A stretch of DNA of 25,080 nucleotides from Candidatus Brocadiaceae bacterium (GTDB lineage Bacteria > Planctomycetota > Brocadiia > SM23-32): positions 1 to 25,080 of the forward strand of contig JAUWZH010000005.1 in assembly GCA_030615435.1 (NCBI GenBank), in the 5' to 3' direction. Both the position numbers and the translations under genes were made by a program. The notes below the pieces were generated by a model that did not search any database, was not told the origin of the DNA, and saw only the letters and a program-made list of their open reading frames with translations. Positions 7,430 to 15,335 of this stretch are shown one piece after another (within the stretch, counting starts at the first letter, position 1; every line of letters begins with the position of its first letter).

Positions 7430-9878
7430 GGTCGGCGTCCGGCACAAAGAGCGATACCGCAAGATGGCGCCCGTCCTTGCCCACTGCTGAGAAGTGACCT
7501 TCACCGATGCGGAACAGGGTTACGCCTCTCGATGTGCTGGCTTTGTGTCCTTCCTCTGCCCGAAGCGCCTCGTAACGGGCCCGCGCATCGCGGGCGTCGC
7601 TCTCCCTGGCATACTGAATGAGCACCAGGGCGGCGCGCTTGCCCTCGGCGCCCGGGCCATACGTGCCGTACGCGCCCACCGCAGGACCCTCAAGGGCGAA
7701 GGCCTCGATCACGTCGTCCCTCAGGTAGATGTTCTGCAGGTGGATGGGGGCGCGCATCAGCCGCACGCTGTGCGGCTCCAGCCCATCGGGGGGCAGCCGG
7801 CGACACAGCTCGGGCCTCGGTGCGGGCGCAGCCTCAAGGCCCTCCAGGGTGGCGCGTGCCAGGGACAGGACAACTTCCTTTGGCGGCGCGCCTCCCATTG
7901 TGAAAACGGTTATCGTGTATCGGCCTCTTCTGGCCCAGAGAGACGGCCCGGCTGCCAGGGCGCCTTCGTCCCCGACGGGCACCGGCGCCGCCTCCGGGAC
8001 GATGGTCCGGTCCTTGGCGTATGCGCCGAAGGCATCCTCCGGCGTCTCGAACTCCCAGAGGCGCACCTCCAACCTGACCTCACGGGCGACGTAGGTAGCG
8101 CTCGCCCCGCGCACGAAGTTGAACTCCAGGTAGGGGTCCGCCCCGCCGTCTATCTGTTCCCACAGCCCTCTTTCCCCCTCGTAGAGCTGCTTCGGGCCCG
8201 CAAGTCTCAGCCCGGCCGCCTCGACGGGCAGGGCGCGTTCCACTTCCGATTCCCGACGGCCTGCTGCCGGGGGCTCCAGCTCCCGGTATCCCGCCGACAC
8301 GCGCACGGCGGCCTTTCCCTGCACGGGGCAGGCGTACTGGCAGAACCCGCAGCCCACGCACGCCTCGGCCCTCACGTAGGGGAAGCGCAGCTCCTGTCCG
8401 CCCGGCATGCGTCTGGTGGAGAAATGGATCGCTTTCCCGGGCACGGGACAGACCTCCTCGCAGACCCCGCAGTTGTGCTCCTGCCAGTCCACTCCTTCCT
8501 CGTTGCGGCGCTGCCAGCCAAGCCACGGGATGCAGCGTGTCCTGTCCACATAGGCGAGCCCGACTGCCGAGCTGTGCTTCTCCTGGAGGGAAAAGCGGGG
8601 TATGGCGCCTGAGGGGCAGATGCGGCCGCACTCGTTGCATTCGTACTCGCAGTAGCCTACTCGTGTGTCGAGCTTCGGGGTCCAGAGCGACTCCAGTCCC
8701 CCTTCAAGGCCCGCGGGTTGGATGACCTGGGTGGGGCAGACCCTCATGCACTGACCGCAGCGCAGGCATTCCTGGAGGAATTCCTCCTCGTCCTTCCCCG
8801 CCAGGGGAGGCCGGATAAGGGAGCCGCCCTTGCGCCCGCTGCGAGGCGGAGCAGCCTTGAGGAGCAGGTAGGAGGCGGCCGCCGCCCCGACGGCCGCCAG
8901 AGCCCCCCGGCGCGTCAGGTCAACCTCGACGGCCTGGTCGCGCCCGCGCCCCAGGAAACGTATGGCATCCACCGGGCAAACGGCCTGACAATTCAGACAA
9001 AGGATGCACTCCCCGGCGAGGCTGCTCACGCCGTCGGGCGAGATGCAGTGCGTCGGGCACACCCCCGCGCAGCGGCCGCAGTGGATACAAGCCTCGCCGA
9101 CCTTCCGCGCCGTGAGCGAGTGCATGCCGGCGAGGGCGTAAAGCGCTCCGAGCGGACAGAGCGAACGGCACCACCATCGCCGCCCGATCAGCCCCAGGGC
9201 CAGCACCCCGAGAAACACAAGCCCGGTGACCCCGTGCACCGGAAACTCCAAGCCCGGGGGCGGCTGGAGCAACGCGCGCGCCAACCCAGATGCGCGCCCC
9301 GCCGCTGCTCCAACGATGGGAGACCCTTCGAGGGCTGACAGGCCCCAGAAGACCCCTCGGACCACGGAAGGGTGGACCACGAGGACATAGCTGCGCACGG
9401 CTATGCTCAGCGGGTCGAAGTAACCGAACAGGGAAAAACCGAACAGGGCGGTAAGCAGGCAAACCGCCAGCAGGTAGTACTTGAGCCGGCGGCTCGGCGG
9501 GGCCTGAAACCGCGCCTCTGTGCTGGCGGGCACCGAATCCGCCTCAGGGCGCCTCCCGCCCCTCAAGAAAGCTATCGCCCTGTCGAAAACGTCCAGCGTC
9601 GTGCCGAGCGGGCAGGCCCAACCGCAGAAATATCGCCCCAGCAATACGGCGCCAAGAAGCAGCACGGCCGCCGGCCAGAACGCCAGAAGCAGGTTCCACG
9701 AGGACAGACTCGCTCCCACCCCGCTCAAGGGGCTCAGACGCATCAAGCCGCCCGCGGCCCGGCCCGAGCCGGTCAGCAGCCCTGCGAAAACCACGAACGC
9801 GAGGAAAAGCAGGAATGCGACGCCCTGGGTCAGCCGGCGGATTCGGCGGGGCCACACTCGGCGTTCTCCAGTGCTCAT
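7389..9878 (-). CDS. NapH/NapG-like membrane polyferredoxin fused to a DUF6599 domain
   Basis: This 829-aa protein looks like three families in one chain. Residues 1-250 are a NapH-like membrane part with helices near 18-36, 62-84, 134-152 and 217-232 and the motifs CGWACPLG (85-92) and CRSLCPLG (237-244). Residues 264-525 hold ferredoxin clusters: CIHCGRCAGVCP (264-275), CILCLNCQAVCP (291-302), CLRCGQCMRVCP (371-382), C410/C414/C417/C421, C449 with C470/C473/C477, and CVGCGFCQYACP (507-518). Between the second and third lies LTRRGALAAVGAAAASYLLL, which looks like a buried twin-arginine signal and marks a NapH-NapG junction. Residues from about 555 match the DUF6599 pattern (YEGERGLWEQIDGGADPYLEF). 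It probably passes electrons from quinol to a periplasmic acceptor. It follows lpxB by 83 bases. Its last codons and stop lie within the 71-bp repeat. Confidence 0.88.
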   Translation of the reverse strand: MSTGERRVWPRRIRRLTQGVAFLLFLAFVVFAGLLTGSGRAAGGLMRLSPLSGVGASLSSWNLLLAFWPAAVLLLGAVLLGRYFCGWACPLGTTLDVFDRAIAFLRGGRRPEADSVPASTEARFQAPPSRRLKYYLLAVCLLTALFGFSLFGYFDPLSIAVRSYVLVVHPSVVRGVFWGLSALEGSPIVGAAAGRASGLARALLQPPPGLEFPVHGVTGLVFLGVLALGLIGRRWWCRSLCPLGALYALAGMHSLTARKVGEACIHCGRCAGVCPTHCISPDGVSSLAGECILCLNCQAVCPVDAIRFLGRGRDQAVEVDLTRRGALAAVGAAAASYLLLKAAPPRSGRKGGSLIRPPLAGKDEEEFLQECLRCGQCMRVCPTQVIQPAGLEGGLESLWTPKLDTRVGYCEYECNECGRICPSGAIPRFSLQEKHSSAVGLAYVDRTRCIPWLGWQRRNEEGVDWQEHNCGVCEEVCPVPGKAIHFSTRRMPGGQELRFPYVRAEACVGCGFCQYACPVQGKAAVRVSAGYRELEPPAAGRRESEVERALPVEAAGLRLAGPKQLYEGERGLWEQIDGGADPYLEFNFVRGASATYVAREVRLEVRLWEFETPEDAFGAYAKDRTIVPEAAPVPVGDEGALAAGPSLWARRGRYTITVFTMGGAPPKEVVLSLARATLEGLEAAPAPRPELCRRLPPDGLEPHSVRLMRAPIHLQNIYLRDDVIEAFALEGPAVGAYGTYGPGAEGKRAALVLIQYARESDARDARARYEALRAEEGHKASTSRGVTLFRIGEGHFSAVGKDGRHLAVSLFVPDADRAVGLVRDALGGR

Positions 9879-9961
9879 GGGATTGCCTCTGACGGGGGTT
9901 TATCCTTCGGCGGGAGATGTGCTCCACCTACGGGTCACCACCGCTGGTTCCCGCATGCCGG

Positions 9962-11119
9962 TTAACCGTGCACGTCGGATTCGCTCCGTCCACGCGCCAT
10001 ATCTACCGCCACCCGGGCCGCCCGCCCTGAGGCGCCGGGGCGGGCAAACCCTTCCATGAGTGCGCGCAGGTCGCGTCGACACCTCTCGTACTGTTCCCTG
10101 TCGGCCAGCAGTTTCAGCGCCCGTCCTGCCACCCAGTTCGGCTCGGGTTTCCACATGAGCTTCTCGGGGCAGATCACTCGGTCGGCGAGCTTGTTAACGA
10201 TGCTGAGGTACGGCGTCTGCAAAATGCCCTGGAGCAGGAAGTACAGGACCCCACTGAGCCGGTAGAAGACGATCATCGGGGTTAGCTGGCTTGCGATCTC
10301 GAGGGTTATCGTGCCGGGCTTCGCCACACAGAGCACCGAGGCCCTCGCCAGTTCGACCGGACGCACCCCGGGCAATGCCACTTCGGGCCCGCCCCCCTGG
10401 AGGATTCCCCGCACCAGCGGGCGCACCTTCTCCGGGCACACCGTGGCGAAACGGACCTGCGGAAGCTCCTGCCGTATCCGGGCAGCGCTCTTCAGCATGA
10501 CCGGCAGGTTGGTTTGCACCTCCTGGCGGCGGCTGCCGGGGAAAAGGCCCACCACCTGCTGCCCCAGCGACGCCCTCAGCTCGTTCACCTTGTCTTCAGA
10601 AGGCGGCGCCTGCTCGAGCTCATCGAAGAGGGGGTGCCCCACGTACTGCGCCTCCACGCCGTAGCTACGGTAGAGCGCCGGCTCAAAAGGATAGACCACC
10701 AGCGCCCTGGTCACCCATTTCCTGATCTTCTTGAGGCGGTAACGCCCGTGCGCCCACACCTGCGGGAGGATGTAATACAGGACCGGAATGCCGGCGGCCG
10801 TCGCGGCTCTGGCCAGGTAGAGGTTGAACCCTCCGAAGTCCACCAGGACGACGAGGTCCGGTCTGCGTTCGCGGAAGAGCCGGCGGCACAGTTCGAAGCG
10901 CCGCCGGAACTGCCCGATCCGCCACACATAATGCAGCGCCAGGGCACTGCCGCGTGCATCCTCCTCGGCGAGCGGCTCCAGGCCCGCCGCGAGCATCCTC
11001 CGCATTCCCAGCCCCACGAAGCTCACGTCGGAGTCCAGGGCGCGAATCGCCCGCATCAGGTTCGATGCGTGCAGGTCCCCCGAGTCGTCCCCCACGGAAA
11101 AGAACATGGTCGTGTGCAC
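9962..11119 (-). CDS. lpxB: Lipid-A-disaccharide synthase (GT19)
   Basis: This 385-aa peripheral inner-membrane glycosyltransferase joins UDP-2,3-diacylglucosamine to lipid X to form the lipid A disaccharide. The N-terminus FFSVGDDSGDLHASNLMRAI is the LpxB opening (usually GE.SGD; here GDDSGD). Later motifs are LPQVWAHGRYRLKKI, a VGHPLFDE turn, GLFPGSRRQEV and AKPGTITLEIA with TPYLSIVNKLADRVICPE. Length fits the family. I take the GTG at 11119 as the start because GAGGGG lies 8 bases upstream of it, while the in-frame ATG at 11107 would be 20 bases away. A promoter at 11161-11190 suggests expression independent of the Gfo/Idh gene, and the polyferredoxin gene follows. Its presence implies an LPS-type outer membrane. 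No lpxA, lpxC, lpxD or fabZ is nearby. Confidence 0.9.
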   Translation of the reverse strand: MHTTMFFSVGDDSGDLHASNLMRAIRALDSDVSFVGLGMRRMLAAGLEPLAEEDARGSALALHYVWRIGQFRRRFELCRRLFRERRPDLVVLVDFGGFNLYLARAATAAGIPVLYYILPQVWAHGRYRLKKIRKWVTRALVVYPFEPALYRSYGVEAQYVGHPLFDELEQAPPSEDKVNELRASLGQQVVGLFPGSRRQEVQTNLPVMLKSAARIRQELPQVRFATVCPEKVRPLVRGILQGGGPEVALPGVRPVELARASVLCVAKPGTITLEIASQLTPMIVFYRLSGVLYFLLQGILQTPYLSIVNKLADRVICPEKLMWKPEPNWVAGRALKLLADREQYERCRRDLRALMEGFARPGASGRAARVAVDMARGRSESDVHG

Positions 11120-11160
11120 CGTGCGCGCCCCTCGAGACAGGACCAGGACTGACAGGGCGG

Positions 11161-11190
11161 ACTATACCCCATCCTTGCCGCCGAGCACAA
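11161..11190 (-). promoter_or_regulatory. Sigma-70-like promoter of lpxB
   Basis: On the minus strand TTGTGC (11185-11190, 3 of 6) is followed after 18 bases by TATAGT (11161-11166, 5 of 6). Initiation near 11154 leaves a leader of about 35 bases to the GTG start at 11119. It sits in the 101-base gap after the Gfo/Idh stop. Confidence 0.5.
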
Positions 11191-11220
11191 ATCCGCCCTC
11201 CCCTCGCCCCGCACGGCCCC

Positions 11221-12444
11221 TCAGCCGAGGAGGGGGCCGGGGTCGAACGCATCGAAGTCGAGCTGAACCGTCGGGGTCTCCGCGGCCCATTCCACATCCA
11301 TTTCGCTGAAGAGCCGCCGCTCGCGTGCAGCTTCTTCCATGATGGCGAGGAGCCCCTGCACCTCCGTGAGCACTTCCCCCTCTTCCCCCTCTCTCTGCGA
11401 GGTGTAACGCTGCACCTTCTCTGCTGGGACGGGCCGGATGGTTCCCGCAGAGCTGAAGCATCCGTTGTTGTGCAGGATCACGTTGCGAGTGGCCCCGAGC
11501 GGCGAGCACAACTGTTCTTCGCCGGCCGCCGCACGGGCGAGGTTGCGGATCAGCGCCAGGGTGCCTTCCCCGGCGCCACTGCCTTCCGAGCGGCCGTCCC
11601 GGCCCTCGAGTTCGTAACGCCCCGACGTCCAGAACGCCTTGCCCGTTTCCGCCGTGATGCTGATGTTCGCGGGGTGGTGCTCCGGCGCGCACAACGTGAG
11701 GTAAGTGAAGACCGTCGCTCCTCCTTCCAGTTCCGCCCGCGCACAGACTATGTCCTCGCCCTCGATGGGGTGGGCGTGATAGAGCTCCGCCCGCACCGTC
11801 AGGGGCCGTGAGGTCTCGTGCTCTCGCGGGCAGCACAGGAATAGCGCCTGATGGACGTAGTGGCACAGCGGGTTGTTGAGCGGGCCGTCGAGCACCCATT
11901 CGCCGTCCAGGCGCAGCTTGCCGGCCCAATTCGCCCGAGCGTAGTAACCGTCGAAGCGCCGCCAGAAGCCCCGCACGACGATCTCCTTCACCTCGCCGAT
12001 GGCTCCGGCGCAGAGCCTGTCTTTCAGCTCTCGCGCCGCCGCGTCCGCAATGTTCTGGAAACCCACCTGGCAGAGCCTTCCGTGCCTCTCGGCCGCCTCC
12101 AGCATCCTGTCCACGTCCTGCACCAGCGCGGCCGGCGGCTTCTCCAGCATCACGTGCAGCCCGCGCTCGAAACAGGCCAGAGCCATCGGCACGTGGAGGT
12201 GGATTGGGGTGGGGATGCTGACGATGTCGAGGCCGTCCTCATCCCGCAGCATCTCCCGGTAGTCATCGTAGATGCGCACGCCGCGCGAGCCGAGCTCCTG
12301 GAGCTTCTCCCGGCAGCGCTCCGGGAACGCCTCCGCGACGGCCCGCAGGACAATGAGCCCTTCCCGTTCAAGCGACTCGGCAGCGTCCAGATGGACCGCT
12401 CCGTAGCCGTCTATGCCGATGATGGCGCAGCGTAGAGGTGCCAT
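11221..12444 (-). CDS. Gfo/Idh/MocA-family NAD(P)-dependent dehydrogenase
   Basis: This 407-aa protein should be a cytoplasmic sugar or sugar-derivative oxidoreductase. The N-terminal Rossmann fold begins CAIIGIDGYGAVH (6-18), where the usual GxGxxG is read as GIDGYG. EKPPA (101-105) is the hallmark EKP motif, with K102 the usual catalytic or cofactor-contacting lysine. The C-terminal alpha/beta domain contains WVLDGPLNNPLCHYVHQA, where the DGPLNNPLCHYVHQ histidines fit the active-site region. The frame is open up to 12561, but I choose ATG 12444: GGAGAGG sits six bases upstream and the putative promoter (12533-12561) would otherwise lie within the coding region. Its position next to lpxB recalls gnnA, which lies among lpx genes in some bacteria, but it is longer than GnnA and no GnnB-like aminotransferase is present. 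The substrate is unknown. Confidence 0.85.
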   Translation of the reverse strand: MAPLRCAIIGIDGYGAVHLDAAESLEREGLIVLRAVAEAFPERCREKLQELGSRGVRIYDDYREMLRDEDGLDIVSIPTPIHLHVPMALACFERGLHVMLEKPPAALVQDVDRMLEAAERHGRLCQVGFQNIADAAARELKDRLCAGAIGEVKEIVVRGFWRRFDGYYARANWAGKLRLDGEWVLDGPLNNPLCHYVHQALFLCCPREHETSRPLTVRAELYHAHPIEGEDIVCARAELEGGATVFTYLTLCAPEHHPANISITAETGKAFWTSGRYELEGRDGRSEGSGAGEGTLALIRNLARAAAGEEQLCSPLGATRNVILHNNGCFSSAGTIRPVPAEKVQRYTSQREGEEGEVLTEVQGLLAIMEEAARERRLFSEMDVEWAAETPTVQLDFDAFDPGPLLG

Positions 12445-12532
12445 ATCCTCTCCAACTCGACTCCGCACTCGCTCCCGCCCATCCTCGCGCAGTGCGACGG
12501 GCGCGGGGGGCCGCAACGGTTCGCACGGCGCA

Positions 12533-12561
12533 ATGCTAATGGAACCTTTCGGCGGCTTCAA
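12533..12561 (-). promoter_or_regulatory. Sigma-70-like promoter of the Gfo/Idh gene
   Basis: On the minus strand TTGAAG (12556-12561, 4 of 6) is followed after 17 bases by TAGCAT (12533-12538, 4 of 6). Initiation near 12526 leaves a leader of about 80 bases to the ATG at 12444. The MITE-like element begins only 18 bases upstream of the -35 box. Confidence 0.45.
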
Positions 12562-12579
12562 ACCGGGAGTCCTTCCTTA

Positions 12580-12755
12580 GGGGCTATTGCGAAACCCCGT
12601 TCGTGACGTGGACGAGCGAGAAGCCTGTGGGCACGGCGGCCGGCGAAAAACGCCGGACGCGTGGCTGGACGCCACGTTGAGGACTTTTTGCGCCGACAAC
12701 ACAGCCATCGGGCTTCGCAGCCGGCCGCAGTAGCTCCGGGTTTTGCACTAGCCCC
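12580..12755. mobile_element. MITE-like non-autonomous element, 176 bp
   Basis: The ends are imperfect terminal inverted repeats: GGGGCTATTGCGAAACCC at 12580-12597, and at 12738-12755 the reverse complement of GGGGCTAGTGCAAAACCC (16 of 18 match). The element is flanked by TTA on both sides (12577-12579 and 12756-12758), consistent with a 3-bp target duplication. It has no coding capacity. Inside are two perfect hairpins, CCGGCG-AAAAA-CGCCGG (12640-12656) and CGTGGC-TGGAC-GCCACG (12660-12676). A TTA duplication would fit some IS5-type transposases, but the parental element is not in this window and the family is not established. Confidence 0.75.
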
Positions 12756-12787
12756 TTAGATCATGGGCCCAGTGCACCAGAGAGTGC

Positions 12788-12848
12788 CACTTGGGATCCC
12801 CCCGGATGGCACCGGGGCGTCCGACATCCACCCTGTGGTGCCCAAGTG
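12788..12848. repeat. Long inverted repeat with nested hairpin
   Basis: CACTTGGG (12788-12795) pairs perfectly with CCCAAGTG (12841-12848). Inside the loop CCCCGG and CCGGGG can form a second stem around ATGGCA. The structure lies about 30 bases beyond the MITE-like element and 256 bases before the aldo/keto reductase start. It could be an RNA structure, an operator or another element end; no poly-T run follows. Confidence 0.45.
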
Positions 12849-12958
12849 TAAGTCTGCCGGCCATTGCTGTCAAACCTCCGTCTCCCTTCTTGAGGATGTC
12901 CCGCAACCCCTCCCGCCCTTACTCCATCTCTCCTTTCTGCGCCCGGGAAAGATGGAGG

Positions 12959-12987
12959 TTGACAGAGGTGCAAGAAGGCGATAGGTT
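12959..12987 (+). promoter_or_regulatory. Candidate promoter of the aldo/keto reductase gene
   Basis: A perfect TTGACA -35 box (12959-12964) is followed after 17 bases by TAGGTT (12982-12987, 3 of 6). The leader would be about 110 bases. The weak -10 box makes this tentative. Confidence 0.35.
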
Positions 12988-13104
12988 TCCTGTGAGAAGC
13001 TGCCACCGCAAGGGCAGGTAAGAAAACGGCGTAGACGGCTCCGCGCAAGTAACGTGAGGGCCGAACCGGCGCCAAGTGGCCAGGGTCACGGGAGCAGCGA
13101 ACCT

Positions 13105-14136
13105 ATGGAGTACAGGCAACTGGGCTGTAGCGGAATCAGAGTCTCACAACTTTGTCTCGGCACGATGAACTTCGGCGGACCTACGGACGAGCAGACGGCG
13201 AAGCAGATCGTCAACGAAGCCCTGGACGGCGGCATCAACTTCATTGACACCGCGGACGTGTACGAGCACGGCGCGGCGGAGGAGATCGTGGGCAGGGCAC
13301 TGATGGAGAACGCCAGGCGCGACGAGGTCGTGCTCGCCACCAAGGCAGTCGGGCGCATGGGAAGCGGGCCGAACGACTACGGCGCCAACCGGTATCATCT
13401 GAGCCGCGCGGTCGAGGCCAACCTCAGGCGCTTGCAGACAGACCGCATAGACCTGTTCTACCTGCACGTCGTTGACACCACAACCCCGATGGAGGAGATT
13501 TTTGACCAGCTCGACGTGCTGGTCAGGCAGGGCAAGATCCTCTACGTCGGGACCTCCAAGTGGCCGGTACCGCTGATCATGGAGGCCCTGATGATGCACG
13601 AGAAGTACGGTTGCCCGCGCGTGGTCGTCGAACAGCCGCCCTATCACCTCTGCGACCGCACTATCGAGATGGAGCTGGTCTGGACGTGCATGCGATACCG
13701 CATCGCCCTGGTGACGTGGGGCCCGCTCGCCTACGGCATCCTCAGCGGCATCTACCGCAAGGGCCGGCCGATCGGTGAAGGGCACCGATATTCGGACGCC
13801 GACCCTGACACCGACAGCCGCTTCACACACGCCGCCCTGGACCTGGTGGAGAAACTCATCCCGATCGCTGAGTCGAAGGGAATTGACTTGCCGGCCCTGG
13901 CGCACGCCTGGCTGCAACAGCGCCCCGGCATCACCTGCCCCATCGTCGGCCCGCGGACGATCGAGCACCTGCGCGCGGCGCTCAAGACCGTGGATATCAC
14001 GTTCACGCAGGAAGAGCTGGACAGGATTGACGAGGCCATTCCGCCCGGCGCGTGGGTGAGCGACTTCTACTACGAGAAAGCTTACGGCCGGCTCATCCGG
14101 AGGATCAACGACCCAGAGGACCCAACAGCTTACTGA
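13105..14136 (+). CDS. Aldo/keto reductase
   Basis: This 343-aa (beta/alpha)8-barrel NAD(P)H-dependent oxidoreductase probably interconverts a carbonyl and an alcohol in a small metabolite, perhaps a sugar. The catalytic tetrad is complete: D48 and Y53 in FIDTADVYEHG, K80 in VVLATK and H121 in LFYLHVVD. The family signature LGCSGIRVSQLCLGTM (6-21) opens the protein, and PIVGPRTIEHLRAAL near residues 275-290 is the usual cofactor-binding C-terminal segment. The frame is open back to a GTG at 13054, but ATG 13105 is chosen because the protein begins there as its relatives do (MEYRQLG) and GGGAG lies ten bases upstream. It converges with the NHL-repeat gene across a 111-base gap holding a weak GCCCGG/CCGGGC dyad (14178-14220). 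The family is certain; the substrate is not. Confidence 0.9.
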   Translation: MEYRQLGCSGIRVSQLCLGTMNFGGPTDEQTAKQIVNEALDGGINFIDTADVYEHGAAEEIVGRALMENARRDEVVLATKAVGRMGSGPNDYGANRYHLSRAVEANLRRLQTDRIDLFYLHVVDTTTPMEEIFDQLDVLVRQGKILYVGTSKWPVPLIMEALMMHEKYGCPRVVVEQPPYHLCDRTIEMELVWTCMRYRIALVTWGPLAYGILSGIYRKGRPIGEGHRYSDADPDTDSRFTHAALDLVEKLIPIAESKGIDLPALAHAWLQQRPGITCPIVGPRTIEHLRAALKTVDITFTQEELDRIDEAIPPGAWVSDFYYEKAYGRLIRRINDPEDPTAY

Positions 14137-14247
14137 TTGCCGGGAATCGCACGGGCAAAGCGGCGAGACTTGAGAAGGCCCGGAGAAACCGATGCCTGCG
14201 TGAGCGGGTGTCTGCCGGGCTGGAAAGCACACCGTCGGTCACGCGCA

Positions 14248-15111
14248 TCACCCCGGCACGCTCGCGCGCGCGAACTTCTGCACTCGTCGTCCCTCCAGGA
14301 CCTCGGCGACGTACAGATCGCCGTGTGAATCGGTCCATACCGCATGAGGGGCCACGAACCGGCCGGGCGTCTCCTCACTCCACTCAGTCCACCTTGCAAG
14401 CAGCCTGCCCTCCAGATCCAGGATGGTGAGCCGCTCGGCGAGCTCTGGAACGTACACGAGCCCCTCGTCGTCATCTATGAATATGTTGCACGGTCGCTTG
14501 AAGCCCGTCCTCTCAGCGAGGAACTCGCCGTCCGGAGAGAATATCTGGATGCGGTGGTTCTCCCTGTCAGCCACCCACACGCGGCAGTCCCGGCCCACCC
14601 AGATTCCGTGGGGCAGGTTGAACTCGCCCGGACCGGCCCCGGGCTTGCCCCACGAGCGCAAGAGCTCACCGTCCGGCGAGAACTTGTGCACCCAGGGGCC
14701 ATTGTAGCCGTCCGAGACGTAGAGTTCGCCCGTGGGGGCGAGCGCTACATCGGTCGGGCGATGAAAGGGCTTCCCCTGCTCGCCCTCGCAGCCCTCAGTT
14801 CCCAACGTGTAGAGCAGATTGCCGTCCGGGGAGAACTTCCGCACCGTGTGATCGTCCACGTCCGCGACGTAGACACTGTCATCCGGCCCGATGCAGATGC
14901 CGTGGGGATTGGTCAAGATGTCCTCGCCCCAGCGATCCACGACGCCCCCGTCGAGACCGAACACGAACACCGAATGTCGTTGTCGGCTGAGCACATGGAC
15001 ACGGTCGAGGGAATCCACTCCGACTCCGGTAATGTGGCCGAGCTCCAGCCCCTCCGGCAGGCAGGGCCACCCGGCGATTACCTTGTAGCTGATCTTGGAT
15101 TGGTGTTTCAT
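14248..15111 (-). CDS. NHL-repeat beta-propeller protein
   Basis: This 287-aa protein consists almost wholly of NHL-type blades, probably six. Repeats are easy to see: NPHGICIGPDDSVYVADVDD, RPTDVALAPTGELYVSDGYN, LPHGIWVGRDCRVWVADREN, and a weaker RPCNIFIDDDEGLVYVPELA; each is followed by a strand such as KFSPDGELLRSWG. Such propellers act as binding scaffolds or, in some relatives, as lyases or lactonases. No signal peptide is present, so it is probably cytoplasmic. No strong ribosome binding site precedes the ATG at 15111. A promoter (15180-15208) and a perfect 17-19-base dyad at the expected transcription start (15154-15172) lie upstream. It is on the same strand as the GH38 gene but 224 bases beyond it with its own promoter, so a separate unit is likely. 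Function unknown. Confidence 0.82.
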   Translation of the reverse strand: MKHQSKISYKVIAGWPCLPEGLELGHITGVGVDSLDRVHVLSRQRHSVFVFGLDGGVVDRWGEDILTNPHGICIGPDDSVYVADVDDHTVRKFSPDGNLLYTLGTEGCEGEQGKPFHRPTDVALAPTGELYVSDGYNGPWVHKFSPDGELLRSWGKPGAGPGEFNLPHGIWVGRDCRVWVADRENHRIQIFSPDGEFLAERTGFKRPCNIFIDDDEGLVYVPELAERLTILDLEGRLLARWTEWSEETPGRFVAPHAVWTDSHGDLYVAEVLEGRRVQKFARASVPG

Positions 15112-15153
15112 CAGAGTTCGTGATGCCTTAGAGTTCCCCAGTTGTTGTCGTTA

Positions 15154-15172
15154 GTCCTTGCCGCGCAAGGAC
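15154..15172 (-). promoter_or_regulatory. Perfect dyad at the NHL-gene transcription start (operator or leader hairpin)
   Basis: GTCCTTGC and GCAAGGAC form a perfect 8-bp inverted repeat around CGC. It begins about eight bases downstream of the -10 box, so it spans roughly +1 to +19 of the transcript. It could bind a dimeric repressor or form a 5' RNA hairpin. Confidence 0.5.
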
Positions 15173-15179
15173 CGGACCC

Positions 15180-15208
15180 ATGATATAAGTCACCCCGGCT
15201 TTGTGCAA
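15180..15208 (-). promoter_or_regulatory. Sigma-70-like promoter of the NHL-repeat gene
   Basis: On the minus strand TTGCAC (15203-15208, 3 of 6) and TATCAT (15180-15185, 5 of 6) are 17 bases apart. Initiation near 15173 would give a leader of about 60 bases. Confidence 0.5.
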
Positions 15209-15335
15209 CAGGCGATTCTCCCAGGGCACATGCCCTTTCTGCTTCACGGGGGTCTCCTACGCACGAAAGCGCACTCCACGTGCGGCCATCACGTGCCGAC
15301 GCCGGCAAGTGGCGCGTCATAGAGGCGGCGGGGCC

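Larger units (their letters stand above)
12445..13104. other. Divergent intergenic region
   Basis: This 660-base gap separates the Gfo/Idh gene (minus) from the aldo/keto reductase gene (plus). It contains a candidate promoter for the former, a 176-bp MITE-like element (12580-12755), a long inverted repeat (12788-12848) and a TTGACA-containing candidate promoter for the latter (12959-12987). Open frames here are short, lack ribosome binding sites and do not look like proteins. Confidence 0.6.

Noticed and set aside
14178..14220. GCCCGG/CCGGGC dyad between convergent genes as a terminator
   Set aside because: The stem is only six pairs with a 31-base loop and no U-tract.
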